The position numbers and the translations under genes were made by a program. A DNA stretch of 64,000 nucleotides from Parus major. Taxonomy: Eukaryota > Chordata > Aves > Passeriformes > Paridae. Positions within the stretch are counted from its first letter, which is position 1. Each line of letters starts with the position of its first letter. Where the stretch lies: contig NC_031792.1 in the NCBI RefSeq assembly GCF_001522545.3, positions 1,757,500 to 1,821,499 on the forward strand, given 5' to 3'. Positions 10,443 through 21,361 of this stretch are shown here, one piece after another. Below the pieces are notes generated by a model, which saw only the letters and a list, made by a program, of their open reading frames with translations, was not told the DNA's origin and did not search any database.

Positions 10443-11846
10443 AGCTGGGCCACCCGGGGCTGTGCTCGTGTCTCCATCGCTGTGCTTTGTCATCCGAGAG
10501 GAGAAGAGATGTCCTGCACTTGCAGGGCTGGCTCGTCCCAGGACTCTCCGGGGCAGGGGATGCTCTGGGAGCAGCCTGTGCTGGGATCTGTGTGTGTTTC
10601 CTGCAGCTGGGTTTGGGGACAGTGGTGGCAGCACCCATTTCCCTGCCTGCTTCCCACAGGAGCCTCAGATCCCTTTTAGGGGGGAGGCAGCACCTGTGCC
10701 TGTTACAAAATACCTGTCCTTCAGTGCTGGAGGCTGGGATTTCTCTGTGTCAGGTAATTCCAGCTGAGAGGTGGAGCTGCCCTCTGAGCTTGCTGAGGCC
10801 AGCAGGAGTGTGACATCTGCCTCCTGTCCCCATGCCACAGACAGAGCAGCCTGGCCAGGGCTGCAGCACCCACTGCTGAGGGTCAGTGGGTCAAACTTCC
10901 CGGCAGCCTCCCTGGGAGTGCAGAGTGGAGAAAGATCTCATCTCCCAGGTGGAAAATCTTACCATCCACTGCTCCATCCACTGGTCCTGCTCCTTCCAGG
11001 GGATCTGTGGTCCTGCCCTAAGAGCCCCTTTCTCCAGAGACTTCTCCTCAGAGCAGCTTGGGGCCACAAAGGGGGAGATTTGGCTCCAATCAGGAACACC
11101 TCTGTGCCCCTTGAGGACATCTCTGGCTCCTTAGGAAGCAGCCATGGAAGCAGCTTTATTCCCCCAGGGAAGGAGAGGGTGGTCTGGAGCATGTGATGGC
11201 ATTGCTGGGGATGCTGGAGGACCAGCCATGGGTCATTAAAAATATATTTGCAGGGAATCACACAGATTTTCCTGTCATGCAAAGAGGTTCTGCTGCCTGC
11301 TCTGTCCCTGCAGCCCTGAACACAGATGACAGAACCAGGACAGGCTCCCTCTGTCACTGTCCTGAGCAAGTGAGCCACCACGGGGACATGGCTATGGACA
11401 AGGCCACTTTGGGAAGGTTCCAGCTGGGGTTTAGAGGCATGTGAATGTGTCCATGGCACCGGGCTCCGTCCCTGCTTCCTTCCACCTTGAAATGACTTCA
11501 TGGCCACCAGCCTGGGCCCAGCTGAGCAGAATGGGGTTTAGCATCGATGAGGTCATTCCCAGGCCCTCCTTCTGCTCCCCTGCAGGGAGGAAGGGCTGTT
11601 TGGCACCACACAGAGCAGGCATGGGCTGGGACCTGCTACCGCGGACTGCCCCAGGCATGGGAGGCACCCACATCTCTGCTGGGTACAGAGAGAACTGGGT
11701 GAGTCCCACGTGCCTCTTGATCCATGACAAGACGACTTTAGACCTCCACGACGAGTTTGGCTCCATGGATAACTCCTGGTGCCCTCCCCTGGCCCAGCTC
11801 CCTGGTCTCTTCTGCCTGGATCCTGCCCTGAGATCTGGCCCAGCGA
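10443..11846 (+). other. Probable 3' UTR and downstream flank of the sushi-domain gene
   Basis: No coding exon is apparent. An ATTAAA at 11235-11240, roughly 800 bases after the stop codon, is a candidate poly(A) signal. A TTTATT near 11156 gives a minus-strand AATAAA of unknown meaning. Confidence 0.45.
11235..11240 (+). terminator. Candidate poly(A) signal of the sushi-domain gene
   Basis: ATTAAA variant, the first plausible signal downstream of the stop codon on the same strand. No transcript evidence is available. The AATAAA inside the LTR at 12055 is an alternative end. Confidence 0.4.
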
Positions 11847-12125
11847 TGTCGCCCTGAAAACTCAGCTTCTGAACTTGCTAACATGGTTTTCTGAAGACTT
11901 TGCCAGGACAGTAACTGTAAACCTAGATATGTGTACATTCTTTCTGTTACATGTCTTGTGATGGACATCTCTCATGGCCAGTGCAGTGAGAAAGTGTTAT
12001 CCTGACCATCCAATCCCTGGCCGTGGTCAAAAACCTATAAATCCTAGGAGGAAAAATAAACTCTCTCTTCTTTTCACCACACCTCAACCTGTGTCCGTGT
12101 GATCTATTCATCTTCAGCGGCAACA
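11847..12125 (+). mobile_element. Solo endogenous-retrovirus LTR, about 279 bp
   Basis: The segment starts TGTCGC and ends GCAACA, near-perfect inverted TG...CA termini. Inside, in LTR order, are a CCAAT box (about 12009), a TATA box (CCTATAAATCC, about 12034), AATAAA (12055-12060) and a pyrimidine-rich U5-like tail. The flanks CAGCGA and CAGCCC agree at four of six positions, a possible decayed 6-bp target duplication. The size and U3-R-U5 layout suggest an ERVK/beta-type LTR. No internal retroviral genes are present. Confidence 0.65.
12055..12060 (+). terminator. LTR-borne AATAAA
   Basis: Poly(A) signal lying about 20 bases after the LTR TATA box, the position expected in a short retroviral R region. 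It could also terminate read-through transcripts from upstream. Confidence 0.5.
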
Positions 12126-12689
12126 CAGCCCTAAGCTGGCGAGGGGCGGGGAAAGCTCTCCTTGGCTCAACAGATGGTTTTTTAATTAATACTTTTGCTA
12201 GTGCCACTCATTTCCATATGTCTTTCGTGTTTAAGTGCTGTGGTGGGTGAGAGGTGTGAGTAACAGCGAGGAGGGAGCCAGGCGTGGTGCTGGGGAGGTG
12301 CAGGGGGATCCAGGTCCTGCAGGATGAGCTGCACCAGGGAGCGTGTGCTGGGAGTAAAACCCTGCAGGGCCAGCCCCTGCCATGACCCTTTGTGACCAGC
12401 TGTCACCCATGTCAATGGCTATCCCAAGCCATTGCAGCCCGGGTGGCACCCCGTGCCCGTGTTGAGGTGTCTGTGCAGGGCTGAGCAGGACGGGAGTGGG
12501 TTTAGGGTGTGTTGGGCTCACTCAGGGGGGTTTGGGCTGCGGGGGCAGTGGGGGGAGATGCGTGGGCTGTGTCCCAGATGCGAACGGGAGCCGGCACTGG
12601 GGTGCAGGGGGGTGCAGAGGCAGGGCTGGCCAAGCCCCGGCGTGTGCTCGGGGATGCTCCGGGCCTGCTGGCAGGCAGCGAGAGGAAAT

Positions 12690-13230
12690 AGGGCCGGTCC
12701 CTTTAAGAGGATTTTTCGCTGCCTGGCAGCGCTGCCCGCCCGAGCAGCCCATCCATCCATCCATCCTGCCGCCCATCCTGCTCCCCGCCCGGCAGCACCG
12801 GCCGCGGGGCTGGCAGAGAGGGGCGCCCCCGAGCAGCCCGGCCCGGGGGGCTGCTGGCCACTGCGGGGCTCCTGCTAGCCACTGCGGGGCTGGGGCCGGA
12901 GCGCCCCCCGCCCGCCCTGCCCACCCAGCCCCGCGGAGGGATGGGCAGGAGACCCGGGCCGGGCACCCGCGGGGGCAGCGCCCAGCCCGGCTCCCGCCGC
13001 TGAGCGCCGCAGCCGAACCGAACCGAACCGAACCGAACAGAACGGAGCCGGGCCCCGCCCGGCCGGGCCCCCCGAGCATCGCCCCTTTGTCTGCGGAGGA
13101 GGCGAGGCGGGGGCGCTGCGGGAGCGGAGCCGCCGCCCCGCACCCTGCCAGGTGAGCCTGCGGGAGAGCCGAGACCTGGCCGTGCCCGGGGGGGGGCTGG
13201 GGATGGAGGGGGCCGGCGGGGAGCAGGGAT
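12690..13230 (+). promoter_or_regulatory. CpG-island promoter and 5' non-coding exon of ABCG4
   Basis: CpG-dense sequence with GC boxes, a short ATCC repeat (about 12750-12770) and a CCGAA pentamer repeat. A strong donor (CTGCCAG then GTGAGC) at 13151/13152 probably ends an untranslated first exon that joins the coding exon starting near 14609. The start site is not determinable. Confidence 0.6.
13013..13037 (+). repeat. CCGAA pentanucleotide repeat
   Basis: Five tandem CCGAA units followed by a degenerate CAGAA unit, inside the probable ABCG4 5' UTR exon. Confidence 0.85.
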
Positions 13231-14608
13231 GAAGGAAGAGCATCCTCGGGCAAAGCCCTCCCGTCCCCACCCCGCGCCTCGGGGCTGGGCTAAGCCGCGG
13301 AGAGCCGCTTGCGGGATTTAGCGCTCCGTGAACGCCCAGCCGGAGGAGTCAAGGTGAGCCCGAGGGCGCTTCGAGCCCGCTGCCCCCCACCGCCACCCCG
13401 AGCCCCCCGTTCCTGCACCCCGCGGATGCTGGGAGGGGACCCGCGGGCTGGGAACCCCCACCCCTCCTTCCCACCCCTCCTTCCCCGGGGCTGGGCTGGC
13501 TTCCTTCCAGCCCTGAGCGGGATCTGCCTGCAGCAGGGAGCGGGCTGGGGGCATTTCCCGCAGCTCCCGGCAGCCGGCCGCCCCTCGCAGGGGCCGTGTG
13601 TGTGCGCTGCAGCCGCAGAGCCACTGCCCGCAGCCCCGCTGAATGTAGGTTAGCGAGGCGGTGCGACCCCAGACCGGGAGGCGAGATGGGTGCAGGGCAC
13701 AGCCCTCTCAGGCACAGCCCGAGCTCCTTTTCCTGCGGCCGGGGGGATCCCCGACCCCCTCCCAGCCTCTGAGAGCCGGGACAAGCGTGCTCCCCACCCT
13801 GCTTGGCTCAGCATCCTCCCAGCACCGCAGAGTCCCCGAGCCGAGCGGAGCTGGGCTGTGCTGCAGCCGGCTGTGGAGCGCTGCAGGCAGGAGAGGGCTG
13901 GGGCAGGTGCATCAGCGTCATGGACCCAGTTCAGTGCCGGCCTGGCCTCTGGGGCTGTGCTGTGAGAGCCTGGAAGGTGAAATGATGAGCCGAGTAAGGC
14001 ACAGAAGGAATGGCATCAGCAGAGCCCCCTCCCTGTTCTGTTAAGGCTCTCCCAGCAAGCCCAGGGGGACCCCAGGCACTGTCTGAGGGTCTGATGTATC
14101 CAGGACTGCTCTGCTCCAGGAGCATGGTGTGCTTTGTCCAATAAACCAGCTGGAATAATCTGCTTGTTTAGGATTTCATACCTGTATTCCCTAAGGCTGG
14201 GGCAGGGCTGGTTCCTGGTGGGTCCCTGGGGACATCCAGGCATAGGGCAGGACATCAGCTCTGCCACCTCCCATCCTGCACCCACCGGGACGAATGGGAT
14301 TGGGGCTGGGAGAGCTGAGCAGCTCCAGCAGCAGAGCTGGACCAAGCTGCAGGGGGTGCATGAATTATTGACTGTGGAGCTGAACAAAATCCTGCTGTTC
14401 CTCGCCCTGAGCCCCTCGGCGCAGGCTCGGCATCCCTGGCTGGGTCCATCCTTCCAGCCAGATGTGGGTGCTGGCCGCAGCTGGGCGGAGGGGACAGCAA
14501 GGCCTGGAGCCAGCAGGAGAAGGAGAGACAGGACTTGCTGTGGGCTGGTCCCTGCAGTGCCTGGAAGAGGGAGCCCGCTGCGAGCCGATCCCTGTGCGCT
14601 CCCCACAG
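13152..14608 (+). other. ABCG4 first intron (5' UTR intron)
   Basis: GC-rich sequence between the presumed untranslated exon and the first coding exon. It has long open frames from base composition but none resembling a known protein. An alternative first exon could lie here; nothing specific supports one. Confidence 0.5.
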
Positions 14609-14617
14609 AGCGGCAGG

Positions 14618-17600
14618 ATGGCGGAGAAGGGCATGGATCCCGCTTGTGTCTCCATCGCCCTGGAGGACACGGTGTGCCACGCCGGCCCTCCGGATGCTCC
14701 GCTGCTCACCACCCACTTGAAGAAGGTGGAAAACCACATCACAGAGGCCCAGAGGTTTTCCCACCTCCCGAAGCGCTCGGCTGTCAACATCGAGTTCATC
14801 GACCTGTCCTACTCCGTGCGGGAGGGATCCTGGTGGAGGAAGAGAGGTAGGAGCCGGCAGGTGGGGAAGGGCAGGGAGGGGATGGGACCCGCAGGGCTCT
14901 CACAGCCCGTTCCCGTTCTGCATGCCATGATCTCACCCCGGTCTGTCCGAGTGCCAGGGGCTCTCTGTGGCTGGCTGTTTGTTCTGGGTGCCCGTGGGAG
15001 GAGGAGGGAAGGCTCGTGTCCCGCAGCAGTTGCTGCATGCCCGCGCTGTGCAATGCCAGGAGAAAGCAGAGCGCATTCCAGGGAAACCTCTGGCCAGCGC
15101 AGATATCCCGGGGCAGCCAGGAGGGGTGGGATGGGTTTCCCCGGCACTGCTGTTTGGGGTGTGATGGCTGTGTGGGATGAAGCAGGAGACCCCAGGGGTG
15201 CCCCAGCTCAGAGGGAAGGTGTGGTTTGTGGGGGATTTCCTCTCCCTGGGCAGCCGAGACCGAGGCTCCCTTCCCTGTGTGCGACTCTGGCCGAGAGCTC
15301 GGGGAGGGGAGAGGGGAGGCAGATGGCGGCTGGTGGGTGGCAGTCTGCTTTAATTAGCGCTCTCAGTTAATGGGATGCCACTCAGGCAGCCCGATAAGAT
15401 GGAGGGTGAGCTGATCTGCAGAAGCCGAAGGCAGGCGGGGACCGAGGTCACAGGGCCGCTCGGTGAGGGGCCCTGCCAGCCAGGAGTGGCGGATGGGGCT
15501 CTGCTCCTGTCCCCAGGCTGTGCAGCTCGGGGAACGCAGGCGCTGAAACACGCTGGGAGCAGCCCTGGCATCTGCCGGGATGATGCCTCCCTGTTTATCC
15601 GGGATGCTGAGGAAGCATCCCAGGAGGGTCCACGGCACAACCGCGGGTTCGCCAGGGCTGGATCGTGCCGGAGCAGCCCGGAGGGAACCGGCTGCTTGCT
15701 AGCGGGCCAATGCCCTGCAGGGAGGGAGGGGGAAAAGCTCGGGCGGCTGGACCAGGTGGGAGCGAACCGAGGGGTCCCGGGGTCCGTGGGATGGCGGTGG
15801 GAGGGACGCGTTTCTCCCCCCGTTCAGGCAGAGCTGGCGGGGGGTGGCGGTGGTTTTGGCCACAGCCCCCAGCTCCGGCTGGCCCGCCGGGCCGAGGCAG
15901 GAGGTTACTGGCAGTCAATGAACGTGAGTAACCGCACCGCAAGCTGCAGTGGCGCCGACGTGAGCAGCATGCGCGGAGCGGAGCCGTGCTGCCGGGGGGG
16001 GCTGCCGGCCCTGCTCGCCCCTGGCCACCCTGAGCAGCCCCCCGCCCTCCCCTGGCCTCCCCTCTGCCCGCGGGACCCCTCCTGCTGCGGGGCTCCTGAC
16101 CCCGAGAGGGGCACAGGAGGAACGGGGCACTCGCGGAGCTGGATGACATTCCCAGGGGACGGACAAACCACAGGGAGCCCCCGGTGAGGTGCCACCCTGG
16201 TCTGTCCCTGGGGTTGTCCCAGCTGGGGTTTGTTGTCCTTGCCCCACAGCGGCTGTCCCCGCGGGGCACAGAGGGGACATCCCCACAGAGGGGATGGTCC
16301 GTGGTGTTATCACCCCCCTCTCCCATCGCTGTCCAGCCAGGGCTCCATTTCAGGGGCAGCTCCTGACAGCCTGAGGCTGTGCTTGTTCCTTCCTCCCGAC
16401 ACATCATGTTCCTTCTGCCAGAAAATGCTAATCAGCCGCGTTTAAAGCAGAGATAATTCCAGGTCTGATTAGCAGTGGCTGCTGCCGGGTGCCACAGCGT
16501 GAATGCCAATGAAGGCAGCAGCCGGATTGGGAATTCTGCCTGCCCCGTGCTGCCCTGCTCGGCGCTGTCCCTCCCCCCTGGCCTTGGGGATCAGCATCTG
16601 AAGACATGCCCAGGACAAGTGTCACAGCCTGGTAATCTTCCTTAGCGGCTCTGAGACCTGACCCGGGGATTTCCCTGGTCTTTGCTGCGATCCAGGTCAG
16701 GAGCTTCTTCAGCACTGGGAATCAGTGGGATCAGCCAAGGACCAGGGGCAGGGATCATGCTGGAGGTGACAGCTGCTGTGGTGACAGCCCTGGGGATGCT
16801 GATGGAGACACCTCCAGGCACACACAGCCCCTGGCACGACACGTAGAGGTCCTGAGGTGCTCCAGGTCCTGGGATGGCATCGAAATCCCTCTAGCACCGC
16901 TGCCCTGGGAAGCCAAACCCCTGCTGCTCTCTTCCTCCAGGGTACAAGACTCTCCTCAAATGCCTGTCAGGGAAGTTCTGCCAACGGGAGCTCATTGGGA
17001 TCATGGGCCCCTCGGGAGCTGGGAAATCCACTCTAATGAACATCCTGGCTGGCTACAGGTGAGGCTGGGGGGCACCAGGGGGGCTGGGGGTGCAGGGCTG
17101 TGCTGCATTCCCCCACGCCTCCTTCCTGCAGGGAGACTGGGATGAAGGGGCAGATCCTGGTGAACGGGCGGCCGCGGGACCTGCGCACCTTCCGCAAGAT
17201 GTCCTGCTACATCATGCAGGATGACATGCTCCTGCCACACCTCACCGTGCTCGAGGCCATGATGGTGAGTTCTGCATCCTGTGGGCACTGAGCCCACACT
17301 GACATCAGGCATTTCCAAGGGCTCTGGGACGCGGGAACAAAATCCTGCTGCTCGTGCTCCCTTTACCCTGAGCACACAGAGGTGGAACCAGTTCTGGTCC
17401 CCATATCTGACAGTCGTGTCTCCCTGGCCATCCTCTCCCTGCAGGTCTCTGCTAATCTGAAGCTGAGTGAGAAGCAGGAGGTGAAGAAGGAGCTGGTAAG
17501 TGCTGAGGAGGGTGGGCCCAGACCCCTCATGTCTCCTGAGGATGGGGACAAGGGGAGCAGGGGATGGCAAGGATGAAGAGAGGTGGCAGGGATGAGATGA

Positions 17601-20600
17601 GAGTCCATGAAAACCCTTGGCTGTCTCCCAGGTGAATGAGATCCTGACAGCCCTGGGGCTGCTGGAGTGCTCGTACACCCGCACCAGCTCCCTGTCGGGG
17701 GGTCAGCGCAAGCGCCTGGCCATCGCCCTGGAGCTGGTCAACAATCCACCCGTCATGTTCTTCGATGAGCCCACCAGGTGAGGCCACAGGGGCTCCCAGC
17801 ACTGCCTGCCCAGCTGGGCTGCCCCTGCTGGCGTGGCCAGAACCCTCTGGTGCCCACCTGAGCATGGGGTGGGACTGTGCCCCTGGGGCTGATGCTCTTC
17901 TGCCTCGATCTGAGGGGAGGGTGCCCACAAGGGGAGGCAAGTGGGGGTATCTTTAAGATGTTCTTCTCCCTCTCTCACCTCTCCCCTTCTCTCTCTGCTG
18001 TCTCTTTCTCCTCCACCCCATCCTGGGTGGCCACAGCGGCCTGGACAGTGCCTCCTGCTTCCAGGTGGTGTCCCTGATGCGGTCCCTGGCTCAGGGCGGG
18101 CGCACCATTATCTGCACCATCCACCAGCCCAGCGCCAAGCTCTTTGAGATGTTCGACAAGGTTTGGGCTGGGACAGGATCCCTCTGGCCCCAAGACCCAG
18201 GAGAGAAGCCATGGGAGGGATGGGCTGCAGGCATTTGACCTGGGGCTTGTGTGGCCGGGGTCTGGCAAGGGTGGCCTGTGTCACCCTGTGACGGGGAGGT
18301 GGGCAGGAGAGGGTGACAATGCCCTGGCTACCCTGCACCTGCCACATCCTGGCTTTCTCCTGCAGCTCTACATCCTCAGCCAGGGCCAGTGCATCTTCAA
18401 GGGCGTCGTGACCAACCTCATCCCCTACCTGAAGGGCCTCGGCCTCCACTGCCCCACATACCACAACCCTGCTGACTTCAGTGAGTGTCCCCAGCAGAGG
18501 GTGGCGAGGTCCAAACCCAGTGCCCAAGCCCTGGGGGCTGCCCAGGTTGCCCCCAGGTTGCCCAAGGGAGAAGCCTATGCCCTTCCCGTTAGGTGCTGTT
18601 GGCTCAGCACCTCTCAGGGGTCCTGTCCTCCTCCACAGTCATCGAGGTGGCCTCAGGAGAGTACGGGGACCTCAACCCTGTCCTGTTCCGCGCCGTCCAG
18701 AACGGGATGTGCACCATGGCTGAGAAGAAGAGCAGCCCTGACAAGGCAGATTCATCGTGCCCAACATGTGGGACGGTGAGTGGGGTTCAGGGGAGCCTCC
18801 TGTGCCAGCTGGGCCCCTGTGCTGTGAACACAACCCTTGTCCCCGTGGTCTTGCAGGATGTGGATCACATCGAGAGCCACACATTTGCCACCAGCACCTC
18901 AACTCAGTTCTGCATCCTCTTCAAGAGAACCTTCATCTGCATCCTAAGGGACACGGTGAGGGCAAGGGAGGCTGGGCCAGGGCTCGGGGTTGGGCTCTGT
19001 TGGGGGCTGGCAGTGACAAGGAGTGACATGGGCTGCCTGCCGCTCCCTTGAGATGTTTTTGGGGTGCAGCCCCACCTTTCTGAGCCCCTCTGTGCCTACA
19101 GGTGCTGACCCACCTGCGGTTCATGTCCCACATCTGCATCGGGGTGCTCATCGGGCTGCTCTACCTGCACATCGGCAACGACGCGGGCAAGGTCTTCAAC
19201 AACACTGGCTTCCTCTTCTTCTCCATGCTCTTCCTCATGTTCGCTGCCCTCATGCCCACCATCCTCACCTGTAAGCAGCTCCTCTCCCCAAAATGCCCTT
19301 GCTGCTCCCAGCTGGTGGGGTGCATGGCACCCCAACATGGCAGTGTGGGTGTGCTGGGGACCCAGAGGGATTGGGCAAAAGGGGGAAAATAAGAGAGGAA
19401 AGAAAAAAATCTAAAGAATGGGAGAAAATCTTCTGTTTGCCTGCATTGCAGTTTTGCCCTTTTTGTTTGGCTGTTTGGCCCTTGTTGGCTCAAAGCAGAA
19501 TGCTGGAATTTTAAGATTTTATTTTTTATAATGATATCTTTTTAATATATAACTAAAAATATATTAAATTATATATTTTTAATATTTTTATATATTTTTA
19601 ATATTTTTATTTTTTTGATCTGAGAAAACATAAAAAATGTAATAAATCTGTATTTTCTGCTTCCCTTCTTTGCTTAAAAAGCTCCACCCAAGCTGACTTT
19701 TCCACGTGGAAATTTCCCACATCAGTCACTGATTTTTTTTTTCCCCAATGAAGGTTTGAGCTCCCTGTCACCATGCAGGTGGGGGTTACCTGGTTACCTG
19801 CACCAGGGTGGGTGGGAGAGGGGCTGGAGCACCCCAGGGCAGGGAATTGCTGGCTGCTCACTCCCTGTTTCCCTGCAGTCCCCCAGGAGATGACCGTATT
19901 CCTGAGGGAGCACTTGAACTACTGGTACAGCCTCAAAGCCTATTACCTGGCAAAGACCATGGCTGATGTGCCCTTCCAGGTGAGTTTTCCGTGGATTTAG
20001 TCACCACCCTGATGCTGACGTGCCATCCTTGGCACAGACAATTCCTACCCGTGCTCCAGGCTGGCTGTGGAGGGGTCCCTCCTCCCCCAGGACGCTCTTT
20101 GGGGTGGGGATGGCCCAGCAGGGTGATGTCTCTGTCCCCGTGCAGGTGATCTGCCCCATCGCCTACTGCAGCATCGTGTACTGGATGACGGGCCAGCCCC
20201 CCGAGGCCACGCGCTTCCTGCTCTTCTCCGCCCTGGCCACCGCCACAGCCCTGGTGGCCCAGTCCCTGGGGCTTCTCATCGGAGCTGCTTCCACTTCCCT
20301 GCAGGTCTGACAGGGCTTTGCCTGTTCTGTGCAGAGTTGCAAGGGCCCCCAAGACAATTTGGGGTGAAGTGCTGCCCGCAGGTGGGCAGAGACGTGACCC
20401 CCAGTGGCCTCTGCCCCCCAGGTGGCCACCTTTGTGGGACCCGTCACTGCCATCCCTGTGCTGCTGTTCTCGGGCTTCTTCGTCAGCTTCAAGACCATCC
20501 CCACCTACCTGCAGTGGAGCTCCTACGTCTCCTATGTCAGGTGGGCCCCCAGCTCTGGGCAGAGCTCCCTGTGCTGGGCTCCCCTGGGCCCCTGGTGACC

Positions 20601-20848
20601 CTCGGGGTGTGCTCTGCCCTAGGTATGGCTTCGAGGGGGTCATCCTCACCATCTACGCCATGGAGCGCGAGGACCTGGAGTGCCTCGAGGACTTCTGCCC
20701 TTTCCAAAAACCCATCAAGATCCTGCAGGAGCTGGATGTGGAGGAGGCCAAGCTCTACCTGGACTTCCTCATCCTGGGCATCTTCTTCGTCATCCTGCGG
20801 CTCCTGGCTTACCTGGTCCTCAGGTACAAGGTGAAATCTGAGAGATAA
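14618..20848 (+). CDS. ABCG4: ATP-binding cassette half transporter G4
   Basis: ABCG4 is a membrane half transporter that pairs with itself or ABCG1 and exports sterols, notably in brain. Fourteen coding exons: 14618-14846, 16941-17058, 17132-17264, 17445-17495, 17632-17777, 18037-18160, 18366-18480, 18639-18775, 18857-18955, 19102-19270, 19879-19979, 20146-20304, 20422-20540 and 20623-20848, giving 641 residues (human 646). The nucleotide-binding domain comes first, as in all ABCGs: Walker [10 protein letters not shown] (99-107), signature LSGGQ (198-202), Walker B VMFFDE (218-223), H-loop His255. Six membrane helices follow (from about [19 protein letters not shown]), and the protein ends YKVKSER. 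Near-identity to the remembered human sequence in the helices makes the ABCG4 call firm against ABCG1. All catalytic residues are intact. The coding exon begins just after an acceptor at 14608, so the 5' UTR is split. Exon 12 has a weak donor (CAG then GTCTGA). Confidence 0.96.
14847..16940 (+). other. ABCG4 intron after the first coding exon
   Basis: About 2.1 kb, GC-rich. Both strands carry long stop-free frames near 15.4-16.4 kb, but they overlap each other and look like composition artefacts. No exon or repeat was recognised. Confidence 0.6.
19505..19620. repeat. AT-rich low-complexity block in ABCG4 intron
   Basis: A run of TATATT/TTTAATAT-type sequence, almost free of G and C, in an otherwise GC-rich gene. 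It sits in the intron between 19271 and 19878. Confidence 0.85.
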
Positions 20849-21355
20849 AGGGGCCTCGGTGCCGTTCCCGGGCCTGGCCTGCTGTGAGAGATGTTCTGCA
20901 GATGGACACGGTGCTCCTGCAGGTCCCGGACCGTGGCAGAGGCACTGGGAGGTGCCAGCCAGGCCTGGCTCAGTCGAGAAGGGTTTTGAGACATCTCGGA
21001 ACTGTTTTAACCTTCCCACACACTCTTCATTGCAAAACGTTTTGTACAGCCCTGGCATGTGCCACCTTTCCCCCCCAGGACTGATGAGCCCCATGGAGCT
21101 TGGGTCCCCTCTCGTTGTCCCTGCCTGGCGCTGCCCTGGGGACACCAGGGACAGTCCTGCCGAGGTGGTTTGTGCTGAGCACGCCTGGCAGGAGCCTGCT
21201 CAGTGCAGGGGGAGCAGCGGGCTGGAGCTGGGCTGGGAGGAGGGAGCTGCAGAGCTGGAAGTGCAGCTCGTGGCCCCGTTCCTCATCCTGGCCAGCAGCG
21301 TGTGAGTCGGGGCTGAGAAGAGCCCAAAGATGCCATAGGTGAAGTTGCACAAGGC

Positions 21356-21361
21356 TTTATT
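21356..21361 (-). terminator. Minus-strand poly(A) signal
   Basis: TTTATT on the + strand, reading AATAAAGCC on the - strand, about 500 bases beyond the ABCG4 stop. It would suit the 3' end of a transcript converging on ABCG4, but no such gene was identified. Confidence 0.3.

Noticed and set aside
12496..13253. Long open frames on both strands over the ABCG4 CpG island
   Set aside because: CpG-dense sequence is poor in stop codons. The frames are Pro/Arg/Gly-rich on both strands and cross the presumed untranslated exon and its donor.
15375..16407. Two opposing 270-codon frames in the ABCG4 intron
   Set aside because: They overlap on opposite strands with low-complexity composition and no splice partners. 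The ABCG4 exons on either side join in phase without them.
17281..17444. Possible CR1-like words in an ABCG4 intron
   Set aside because: Only a short resemblance was seen, without the ordered CR1 blocks present in the six accepted copies.
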